From positions 3,596,001 through 3,660,000 of the forward strand of contig NZ_CP010817.1 in the NCBI RefSeq assembly GCF_000833025.1: a stretch of 64,000 nt of DNA, given 5' to 3'. The position numbers and the translations under genes were made by a program. Shown piece by piece: positions 55,262-63,156 of the stretch (position 1 is the stretch's first letter; every line of letters begins with the position of its first letter). The stretch is from Myroides profundi. Lineage in GTDB: Bacteria > Bacteroidota > Bacteroidia > Flavobacteriales > Flavobacteriaceae. The notes beneath the pieces are model-generated. The model did no database searches. It was given only the letters and a program-made list of their open reading frames with translations, and was not told the origin of the DNA.

Positions 55262-55306
55262 AAAATTAATTTAACTTAATTATTTATTTTTGTTAAATTA
55301 ATTTTT
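55261..55306. repeat. 15-bp perfect inverted repeat upstream of gldK
   Basis: AAAAATTAATTTAAC (55261-55275) and GTTAAATTAATTTTT (55292-55306) are perfect complements separated by 16 bases. It overlaps the stop of the arginase-fold gene and touches the gldK -7 element. It could be an AT-rich terminator or a binding site over the gldK promoter. Confidence 0.75.
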
Positions 55307-56447
55307 ATACCACACTTTTTTTTATTGTTCGCCACCATCTTTCAGGTATAACTTGGCTAATAGCCAACTCATAATCCTCATAACTACAAGGCAACAACAC
55401 TTTTCTTTCGGCATCCATCGTTTCTATAGAAGCCTCTATCCACCAGCGTTCAGAGACATCGCTCTTATAGAATATCAAGTCGTCATATCCCTCTATCGGC
55501 ACGATATACTTCATATAACTAGCCTTACTAACAAAAGGATATTCATTCGATCTATAATTAACACCTTCCACAAAATACCAAAGGATTTGTGCTATTAATA
55601 ACGTTTCATTTTTATTATTATTATAATTAAATATTCCAAAAGATGAAACTCTATCACTCAACCCACTATATCTAGCTAAGGCACATATCTCTCTTCCATC
55701 AAATCCATTCGGATTAAAGAACTCAAAATTACCAGAATCAGCAGACTTAACAGAAGTCATATCAATACTTACGATATCAGCATCTCTAAGTACTGGCTCA
55801 GCTAATTTTATATTACCAGATATTTCTCCTACTCTATACGCCTCAAAATATAAACTAGCGATTAAGTCTATTTCCTCCTGCGCATTGAAGTAAGTCTGAT
55901 ACCCGATATTAGAAAAATTAAACAGATTCGTAGGCTCTTCTAATATAATACGCGTCAGATAACTATTCGCCACATCACCTTCTGTCTTAGAAAGATCTAA
56001 CTTAGCATCTATAGACACCAGATTCACTGACTGCTCTAACGCATCATACGCTCTATACATCGCATAGGTCATATCCTGAGATCCTCCTACGAATACAGGG
56101 ATTACCCCTTGTCTCACTAGATCTGCTACTAGAGTCTTTACTAAATAGTATGTATCCTCTAGTCTCTCCCCAGCCATTATATCACCTAAGTCTATAATAT
56201 TCACTCCCCAGTTACCAGGATATAACGAATACCAAGCCTTTCTTATTTTAGTGATATCTACTATACTTACTCCTTCACCATTACCTCGATTATCTCCTAT
56301 TCCGATAATAGCGATATTATATCGACCTTCATTCTCAAAAGAACCTCCAGAGAAGAACGTTACTTTCTTCCCTATACACTGACTCTGTAAACCATCTATA
56401 TAAGTGATTAATTCGTTATTTATCGGTCTTAGCAGTTCGTAGATCAT
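55305..56447 (-). CDS. Arginase/formimidoylglutamase-fold protein with degenerate metal site
   Basis: 380 residues. The overall pattern follows the arginase/ureohydrolase family. G-G-S-Q-D at 121-125 replaces the usual G-G-D-H-S. S-I-D-A-K-L-D at 145-151 replaces D-A-H-x-D, so K149 stands where a His ligand is expected. S-I-D-M-T-S at 227-232 replaces S-x-D-x-D, so T231 replaces an Asp. About three of six expected manganese ligands are lost, so arginase- or formimidoylglutamase-type catalysis is doubtful. Homologues next to topA and gldK are usually called formimidoylglutamase. It lies between topA (6 bases upstream) and gldK. Confidence 0.8.
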   Translation of the reverse strand: MIYELLRPINNELITYIDGLQSQCIGKKVTFFSGGSFENEGRYNIAIIGIGDNRGNGEGVSIVDITKIRKAWYSLYPGNWGVNIIDLGDIMAGERLEDTYYLVKTLVADLVRQGVIPVFVGGSQDMTYAMYRAYDALEQSVNLVSIDAKLDLSKTEGDVANSYLTRIILEEPTNLFNFSNIGYQTYFNAQEEIDLIASLYFEAYRVGEISGNIKLAEPVLRDADIVSIDMTSVKSADSGNFEFFNPNGFDGREICALARYSGLSDRVSSFGIFNYNNNKNETLLIAQILWYFVEGVNYRSNEYPFVSKASYMKYIVPIEGYDDLIFYKSDVSERWWIEASIETMDAERKVLLPCSYEDYELAISQVIPERWWRTIKKSVV

Positions 56448-56453
56448 TCTTTC

Positions 56454-58949
56454 TTATTTTTTTGTCGTCTTCTTAGTTGCTGTTTTCTTAGCAGCTGTCT
56501 TTTTAGCAGGCGTTTTTGCTTCGATCATTGCCTTTACCTCATCTAGAGATAACGCTGCAGCATCCACATCCTTACCTAGCTCTATCTTCGTTTTTCCTTT
56601 TAAGATTACAGAACGACCCCATCTTGCTTTCTCTACTCGGATACCTTCTTCTGCCCAATCGTGAATTACTTTATCCTTCTCTTTTTGGATCTTATCTTCG
56701 ATTAGTTCGTTGATATCCGCTTGAGATAGATTGTCGAAGTTATACTTCTTATTCACGTTGATAAAAATACTGTTCCACTTTAAGTATGGTCCGAAGCGTC
56801 CCACACCTTTCTGTACAGGCAATCCTTGGTATGTAGCGATAGGAGCATCTGCTTGCTCTTTCTCTTTGATTAATTCTAATGCTCTATCTAGCGTCACATC
56901 AGCAGGCTCTTCACCTTTAGGCAGAGAGATAAATGACTTACCTACTCTCACATAAGGACCAAATCTACCATTGTTTACCTCTACTTCTTCTCCTTTATAT
57001 TCTCCTAATACCTTTGGCAATAGGAATAATGCTAATGCTTCTTCTAATGTAATCGTACCGATATTCTGCTCAGCAGTAAGGCTAGCATATTGCTTCTCTT
57101 CATCCTCAGGATTACCAATCTGCGCCACAGGGCCAAACTTAGCTAAACGCACTAATACTGTACGTCCACTCTTAGGGTCAATACCTAATATACGCTCTCC
57201 AGACTCGCGCTCTGCATTCTCTTCCACATCTTTCACTGTTGGGTGGAAGTGATCGTAGAACTCTCTCATCATCTTAGCCCAATCCTCATTACCAGCTGCG
57301 ATCTCATCGAAGTCCTCTTCTACCTTAGCAGTGAAGTTATAATCTAAGATTGTCTTAAAGTTCTTCACTAAAAAGTCATTCACGATCATACCGATATCTG
57401 TAGGTACTAGCTTCCCTTTATCAGATCCTGTTTTCTCTGTCAGCACCTTCTCTTTCACCTCAGCACCTCTAAGCATCATCATCTTATAGTTGCGCTCTTT
57501 ACCTTCAGTCTCACCTTTTTCTACATACGTTCTAGCGATAATAGTAGAGATAGTAGGTGCATAAGTAGACGGACGACCGATACCTAGCTCCTCTAACTTC
57601 TTCACTAATGACGCTTCTGTATATCTAGCAGCAGGCTTAGTAAAACGTTGAGTAGCTACTAACGCATTTTGTTCTAATCCTTCTCCTATTCTCAATGCTG
57701 GTAAGATTCCTTCTACTTCTTCATCCTCATCATCATGCCCTTCTAAGTACACTTTTAAGAATCCTTCAAAAAGCAATACCTCACCCGTAGCCACAAATAA
57801 CTCCTTAAACTTATTTGCTTCTATACGCACATTCGTTCTCTCTAACTGAGCATCACTCATCTGAGATGCCAAAGTACGCTTCCAGATCAGATCATATAGA
57901 CGAGCCTGATCTCTATCTACAGGAGCACTGTGCAGAGCCATATTCGTCGGACGGATAGCCTCGTGCGCCTCTTGAGCTCCTTTGCTCTTAGTCGTATAAG
58001 TACGTGGTTTAGAATATTCTGCTCCGTAAGACTTCGTGATTTCAGCTGCTGCTGCACTCATTGCCTCTTTAGATAAGTTCACACTATCCGTTCTCATATA
58101 CGTGATCAGTCCGCTCTCGTATAAACGCTGTGCTAACATCATCGTCTGACCTACTGAGTAGTGAAGTTTTCTAGCCGCTTCCTGTTGTAGTGTAGAAGTG
58201 GTAAATGGAGCTGCAGGAGATTTCTTAGCAGGTTTAGTCTCTAAATCTGCTACTCTATACGCTGCTCCAATATTAACTGCTAAAAAGTCTCTTGCTTCTT
58301 TCTCAGTCGCAAAGTTCTTAGGTAGTTTAGCTTTTAATGTTTTTCCTTCAGCAGTCTTAAACTCTGCTGATATATGGTAAGATGACTCTACCTTAAAGTC
58401 ATTAATCTCTCTTTCTCTCTCTACGATAAGACGTACAGCCACAGACTGTACACGTCCAGCAGACAATCCTCCTTTTACTTTTTTCCACAATACAGGAGAC
58501 AGTTCATACCCCACTAATCTATCTAGTACACGACGAGCCTGTTGTGCATTCACTAGATTATAGTCTATCTGACGTGGGTTATCTATCGCTTTTATAATCG
58601 CATTCTTTGTAATCTCGTGGAATACAATACGCTTTGTGTTTTCACTCTTTAAATTTAGTTCTTCCGCTAAGTGCCATGCAATAGCCTCTCCCTCGCGGTC
58701 CTCATCGGATGCTAACCAAACCATTTCAGCTTTCTTCGCAAGATCCTTTAACTTCTTAACTACCGCCTTCTTATCACTCGATACTTCATACTTAGGCTTA
58801 AAGTTATTCTCTACATCTACTCCTATTTCTTTAGAAGGCAGATCCGCTATATGTCCATAGCTAGACTCTACCTGATAATCCTGTCCTAAAAATTTTTCAA
58901 TGGTTTTTGCCTTTGCAGGTGACTCAACAATCACTAAATTCTTTGCCAT
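56454..58949 (-). CDS. topA: DNA topoisomerase I
   Basis: 831 residues. Type IA enzyme: N-terminal TOPRIM domain (N-L-V-I-V-E-S-P-A-K-A-K-T-I, and D-E-D-R-E-G-E). The active-site tyrosine is Y284 in G-L-I-T-Y-M-R-T-D-S. The C-terminal part has glycine-rich repeats (G-R-F-G-P-Y-V-R-V, G-R-F-G-P-Y-L-K-W) and a Lys/Thr-rich tail without zinc cysteines. It relaxes negative supercoils. It heads the minus-strand block that continues through the arginase-fold gene; a -7 element is at 58969. Confidence 0.97.
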   Translation of the reverse strand: MAKNLVIVESPAKAKTIEKFLGQDYQVESSYGHIADLPSKEIGVDVENNFKPKYEVSSDKKAVVKKLKDLAKKAEMVWLASDEDREGEAIAWHLAEELNLKSENTKRIVFHEITKNAIIKAIDNPRQIDYNLVNAQQARRVLDRLVGYELSPVLWKKVKGGLSAGRVQSVAVRLIVEREREINDFKVESSYHISAEFKTAEGKTLKAKLPKNFATEKEARDFLAVNIGAAYRVADLETKPAKKSPAAPFTTSTLQQEAARKLHYSVGQTMMLAQRLYESGLITYMRTDSVNLSKEAMSAAAAEITKSYGAEYSKPRTYTTKSKGAQEAHEAIRPTNMALHSAPVDRDQARLYDLIWKRTLASQMSDAQLERTNVRIEANKFKELFVATGEVLLFEGFLKVYLEGHDDEDEEVEGILPALRIGEGLEQNALVATQRFTKPAARYTEASLVKKLEELGIGRPSTYAPTISTIIARTYVEKGETEGKERNYKMMMLRGAEVKEKVLTEKTGSDKGKLVPTDIGMIVNDFLVKNFKTILDYNFTAKVEEDFDEIAAGNEDWAKMMREFYDHFHPTVKDVEENAERESGERILGIDPKSGRTVLVRLAKFGPVAQIGNPEDEEKQYASLTAEQNIGTITLEEALALFLLPKVLGEYKGEEVEVNNGRFGPYVRVGKSFISLPKGEEPADVTLDRALELIKEKEQADAPIATYQGLPVQKGVGRFGPYLKWNSIFINVNKKYNFDNLSQADINELIEDKIQKEKDKVIHDWAEEGIRVEKARWGRSVILKGKTKIELGKDVDAAALSLDEVKAMIEAKTPAKKTAAKKTATKKTTKK

Positions 58950-58968
58950 ACTTCATTATTTTGTGAAG

Positions 58969-58976
58969 CAAAAATA
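58969..58976 (-). promoter_or_regulatory. -7 element (TATTTTTG) of topA
   Basis: The octamer fits TAnnTTTG, 20 bases before the topA start at 58949. Confidence 0.5.
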
Positions 58977-59804
58977 TATGATTTTTTTGAATATATCCGT
59001 GCCACTACTTATTAATGCTTCTTTTAACTAATATGCCAGCATATAAAAATTGTAATAATTACCTAGTTATTCGTAAAATAAACCAACATTCTAGTAATAA
59101 ACCGATATATTGATTTTTTTTACAAACAAAATCAAGAAATTACACAATTTAATAACAATTCTCTAAATTTTTTAATTTTTACCTCTCTCAATGCTTTTAT
59201 ACCCCTTTTATTTCGCACAATGCTTAAAGTTTTCTAAACCTTTAGAAGTAAAAAAGTCAATAGTGAATGTGTTGTTTAACAACTAAACAATTTCCATTTT
59301 TTTAAAATCACTTTTTATTTATATGTTTTTGTTTAATGTTTATAGTTTTATATATGTGTCCCACTTTTGGGACAAGTAGTGGACCCTATCACTAGTTCAT
59401 TTATTGGACTAGTGTATCGCACTATTCACTGTCTCGTTATCAGAAATCTCCTTGTACTCCATTTTATATTGATAGTAGATGGTTCGGGTAGAGATAGGGT
59501 ACGCTTTTAGAAAATACGTCTCATCTCAAGTAAACACTGACTATCTCCGAACAGCTTCCGAACGAAAATAAACCAAAACAACACTAAATACTGAATATCA
59601 ATAAAATAAAACAAAAACAAAAGCGCAAACGAAGTCAAAAAGGGATTATAGAGCCATAAACGCCAAATCATTTCATTAATGTCCATTTTGCAATAATCAA
59701 CTCAACGACTTAGGATTACAACTCAAAGATTATGAGCAAAAAAGGTGTTCTAGGGCGTTAAATAAAATGGGCTACAAAAAAACCTTAAAACTAACACTGT
59801 CATC
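58977..59804. other. Long divergent intergenic region between topA and miaB
   Basis: About 830 bases without a convincing gene on either strand. It contains GTTGTTTAACAAC (59271-59283), the hairpin GTCCCA-CTTT-TGGGAC (59358-59373) and a second hairpin CACTAGT...ACTAGTG (59390-59414). Short words such as CGCACTAT and CACTGTCTCG recall the array near 23500, but no strict period is seen. The rest is AT-rich. Confidence 0.6.
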
Positions 59805-59834
59805 TTGTCAGTTAGACAAAAAAAAGTATCTTTG
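59805..59834 (+). promoter_or_regulatory. miaB promoter
   Basis: TTG at 59805-59807 and TATCTTTG at 59827-59834 are exactly 19 bases apart, a textbook Bacteroidota promoter. The predicted leader is about 26 nt. Confidence 0.8.
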
Positions 59835-59866
59835 TCCCTTAAAGTAAAACATCCTTAAAGTATCTT

Positions 59867-61315
59867 ATGGAAAAGGTAATTGACGAAAATAAACAAGGTA
59901 CAAGCTTACATTTAGAACAAAAACAAGACAACAACAAGAAGCTATTCATCGAAAGCTACGGTTGTCAAATGAATTTCTCTGACAGTGAGATTGTAGCATC
60001 TATCCTATCTAACGAAGGGTATAATACAACAGACAACTTAGAAGAAGCGGACTTAGTGTTAGTAAACACTTGTTCGATCAGAGATAAAGCAGAACAAACT
60101 GTTCGAAAACGTTTAGACCAATACAACCAAGTAAAAAGAAAGAACCCTGGTATGAAAGTAGGTGTTCTAGGATGTATGGCTGAGCGTCTTAAAGCAAAGT
60201 TCTTAGAAGAAGAAAAAATCGTGGACATGGTAGTAGGTCCTGATGCTTATAAAGATCTTCCTAACTTACTTAAAGACGTAGAAGAAGGTAGAGATGCTAT
60301 CAACGTGATCTTATCTAAAGATGAGACTTATGGTGATATATCTCCAGTGCGTCTACAGAGTAATGGGGTGACAGCATTTGTATCTATCACTAGAGGATGT
60401 GATAATATGTGTACATTCTGCGTGGTACCATTCACTAGAGGTCGTGAGCGTAGCCGTGACCCACAGAGTATCATAGAAGAAATCACAGACTTACAAGAGA
60501 GAGGATTTAAAGAAATCACGTTACTAGGTCAGAACGTAGATAGCTACCTATGGTATGGTGGAGGTCTTAAAAAAGACTTCGAAAAAGCTAGCGATATGCA
60601 GAAAGCGACAGCTGTAGATTTCGCTCAGTTATTAGATCAGTGTGCTACTACATTCCCTAAGATGCGTTTCCGTTTCTCTACTTCTAATCCTCAAGATATG
60701 CATATCGAGGTGATAGAGTCTATCGCTAGACATGAGAACATCTGTAAGTATATCCACTTACCAGTACAGTCTGGAAGCACACGTATCTTACAGGAGATGA
60801 ACCGTCAGCATACTAGAGAAGAGTACATCGAACTAGTAGATAAGATCTATGCATTGATACCAGACATCTCGTTATCACAAGATATGATCACTGGATTCCC
60901 TACAGAGACTGAAGAGGATCACCAGGACACATTATCACTAATGGAACACGTGAGATATGACTTCGGGTTTATGTTCGCCTACTCTGAGAGACCAGGTACA
61001 TTAGCTGCTCGTAAGTTAGAGGATGACATCCCTGAAGAAGTTAAGAAACGTCGTCTTTCAGAAATCATCGCTGTACAAAATAAAATCAGCCTTGAGCGTA
61101 CAAAACGCTTTGTAGGTCAAACGGTAGAGGTACTTATCGAGAAAACATCTAAGCGTAATGAAGACGAGTGGTCTGGGCGTAACTCTCAGAACACTACAGT
61201 AGTATTCCCTAAGGAGCACTATAACGTAGGAGACTTCGTGATGGTAGAGATCGCTGACTGTACTTCTGCTACATTAATCGGTAAAGCGGTAGGATACTCT
61301 CCTATGCAAGGATAG
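59867..61315 (+). CDS. miaB: tRNA-2-methylthio-N6-dimethylallyladenosine synthase
   Basis: 482 residues. Radical SAM methylthiotransferase acting on i6A37 of tRNAs. The N-terminal UPF0004 cluster uses C33, C69 and C103 (S-Y-G-C-Q-M-N, N-T-C-S-I-R, L-G-C-M-A-E-R). The radical SAM cluster is C178, C182 and C185 (R-G-C-D-N-M-C-T-F-C). A TRAM domain ends the protein. A 20-residue polar N-terminal extension is present. The sigma-54 activator gene follows by 26 bases. Confidence 0.97.
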   Translation: MEKVIDENKQGTSLHLEQKQDNNKKLFIESYGCQMNFSDSEIVASILSNEGYNTTDNLEEADLVLVNTCSIRDKAEQTVRKRLDQYNQVKRKNPGMKVGVLGCMAERLKAKFLEEEKIVDMVVGPDAYKDLPNLLKDVEEGRDAINVILSKDETYGDISPVRLQSNGVTAFVSITRGCDNMCTFCVVPFTRGRERSRDPQSIIEEITDLQERGFKEITLLGQNVDSYLWYGGGLKKDFEKASDMQKATAVDFAQLLDQCATTFPKMRFRFSTSNPQDMHIEVIESIARHENICKYIHLPVQSGSTRILQEMNRQHTREEYIELVDKIYALIPDISLSQDMITGFPTETEEDHQDTLSLMEHVRYDFGFMFAYSERPGTLAARKLEDDIPEEVKKRRLSEIIAVQNKISLERTKRFVGQTVEVLIEKTSKRNEDEWSGRNSQNTTVVFPKEHYNVGDFVMVEIADCTSATLIGKAVGYSPMQG

Positions 61316-61341
61316 TAAATAGCAATATTTAAAATATAAGA

Positions 61342-62631
61342 ATGGAAAACCTTCAAGTCATAAAACAACGCTTCGAAATTATCGGTAACGATGTCAAACT
61401 AAACCGTGCATTGGAAAAAGCTATACAAGTAGCTCCTACTGATATCTCAGTCTTAGTCACTGGAGAGAGTGGTGTGGGTAAAGAAAGTATTCCTAAGATT
61501 ATACACTCTATGTCTCATCGAAAGCACGGTAAATTCATCGCGGTGAACTGTGGTGCTATCCCAGAAGGGACGATAGACAGTGAGTTATTCGGACACGAAA
61601 AAGGGGCTTTTACGGGTGCTATAAGCACTCGTGAAGGTTACTTCGAAGAGGCAGATGGCGGTACGATCTTCTTAGATGAAGTAGGAGAACTACCTCTGAC
61701 TACTCAGGTAAGACTATTGCGTGTGTTAGAGAATGGAGAGTTTATAAAAGTGGGGTCTTCTAAAGTCCAAAAAACAGATATACGCATCATCGCTGCGACT
61801 AATGTCAATATGATGGACGCTATCAATAAGGGCAAATTTAGAGAAGACCTATACTACAGACTGAGTACGGTAGAGATCACCTTACCTCCTCTACGAGAGC
61901 GAGGTGAAGATATCCATCTACTGTTCAGAAAGTTTGCTTCTGACTTCTCACATAAGTATAAGATGCCTCCGATAAAGCTAGAGCCTGCTGCAGCTGCATA
62001 CCTTATGCGCTATAGCTGGAATGGTAATATCCGTCAGTTAAGAAACGTGGCAGAACAGATATCGGTATTAGAAACCACAAGAGATATTTCTCTACCTGTA
62101 CTTCAGGGTTATTTACCTAACCATGACAGACAGTTACCTTCTATCGTGAATGGGCCAAAGGCAGAGTCTGACTTCAGCAATGAACGAGAAATACTGTACA
62201 AAGTCTTATTCGACATGAAGAGTGACTTAACTGATCTAAAGAAGCTGACACTAGAGCTACTACAACACGATAAAGGGACAGTATCCGAAACCAACAAATC
62301 TCTTATCCAAAAAATCTATGGTACGAAGAAGACTGAGCTACCAGAACTGATGGCTCCACCGAGTACTAATCTAGACATCATCGCGATGGATACTCCGGTA
62401 TCTCCTAGTACTAATCTAGGTTTTCACGAGACTGTAGATGACGATGAGGATACTTCTAACTATCTAGAGGCTGAGACAGTAGACGATGAACCTCTAAACT
62501 TAGCAAATCAAGAGATAAAGCTGATCAAGCTAGCACTAGAAAGACATAGTGGTAAGAGAAAGGCTGCTGCTAAAGAATTAAACATCTCAGAGAGAACATT
62601 GTATAGAAAAATAAAACAATACGACTTATAG
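61342..62631 (+). CDS. Sigma-54-dependent transcriptional activator without receiver domain
   Basis: 429 residues. AAA+ domain at about 12-235: Walker A G-E-S-G-V-G-K-E at 41-48, the sigma-54-contact loop G-A-F-T-G-A at 88-93, and Walker B I-F-L-D-E at 109-113. No N-terminal receiver, GAF or PAS domain precedes it. A linker with acidic stretch (D-D-D-E-D-T) leads to a Fis-type HTH at about 395-429 (R-K-A-A-A-K-E-L-N-I-S-E-R-T-L-Y). Target genes are unknown. It sits between miaB and lptE, two bases before lptE. Confidence 0.94.
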   Translation: MENLQVIKQRFEIIGNDVKLNRALEKAIQVAPTDISVLVTGESGVGKESIPKIIHSMSHRKHGKFIAVNCGAIPEGTIDSELFGHEKGAFTGAISTREGYFEEADGGTIFLDEVGELPLTTQVRLLRVLENGEFIKVGSSKVQKTDIRIIAATNVNMMDAINKGKFREDLYYRLSTVEITLPPLRERGEDIHLLFRKFASDFSHKYKMPPIKLEPAAAAYLMRYSWNGNIRQLRNVAEQISVLETTRDISLPVLQGYLPNHDRQLPSIVNGPKAESDFSNEREILYKVLFDMKSDLTDLKKLTLELLQHDKGTVSETNKSLIQKIYGTKKTELPELMAPPSTNLDIIAMDTPVSPSTNLGFHETVDDDEDTSNYLEAETVDDEPLNLANQEIKLIKLALERHSGKRKAAAKELNISERTLYRKIKQYDL

Positions 62632-62633
62632 AC

Positions 62634-63137
62634 ATGAGAATCAAACAATTATTTGCTCTAATATTTATATCTTTATTTTTTACTAGCTGTAAATATTATA
62701 ACTTTACGGGAACAGGTAAGATAGATGCTAACTCATTTCAGGTAAACTCATTCCAGAACAATGCTCCTTTAGTAGAGCCAGGTATAGAGCGCACCTTCAC
62801 GATGTCCTTACAAGATCTAATCCAAAACCAAACTAGCTTAAGTCTTACTAATGCTGATGCAGACTTAGTATATGAAGGAGAAATCGTAGAATATCGTATC
62901 AGCCCGATGACAGCTACAGCTGATCAGAGAGCGGCTCAGAACAGACTATATGTGTCTGTGAATGTGCGTTTCTTCAACAAGAAGAAACCTGATGACGACT
63001 TCGAAAAGAGATTCTCATTCTACTATGACTATGATGCGAACGTACAGTTAGCAGGAGCTAGTCTTAACACAGCTATCGAGACTATCTATGAGCGTATCAC
63101 ACAGGATGTGTTCAATGAATCATTAGCTAAGTGGTAA
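62634..63137 (+). CDS. lptE: LPS-assembly lipoprotein LptE
   Basis: 167 residues with lipobox F-T-S-C (Cys 19). The remainder (Y-Y-N-F-T-G-T-G-K, then A-D-A-D-L-V-Y-E-G-E-I and the Y-D-Y-D-A-N-V segment) matches the Bacteroidota LptE family, which is diverged from E. coli LptE. LptE plugs the LptD channel that inserts LPS into the outer membrane. It begins 2 bases after the sigma-54 activator gene, suggesting one transcript. Confidence 0.88.
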   Translation: MRIKQLFALIFISLFFTSCKYYNFTGTGKIDANSFQVNSFQNNAPLVEPGIERTFTMSLQDLIQNQTSLSLTNADADLVYEGEIVEYRISPMTATADQRAAQNRLYVSVNVRFFNKKKPDDDFEKRFSFYYDYDANVQLAGASLNTAIETIYERITQDVFNESLAKW

Positions 63138-63156
63138 TTATATAAAAATAAATATC

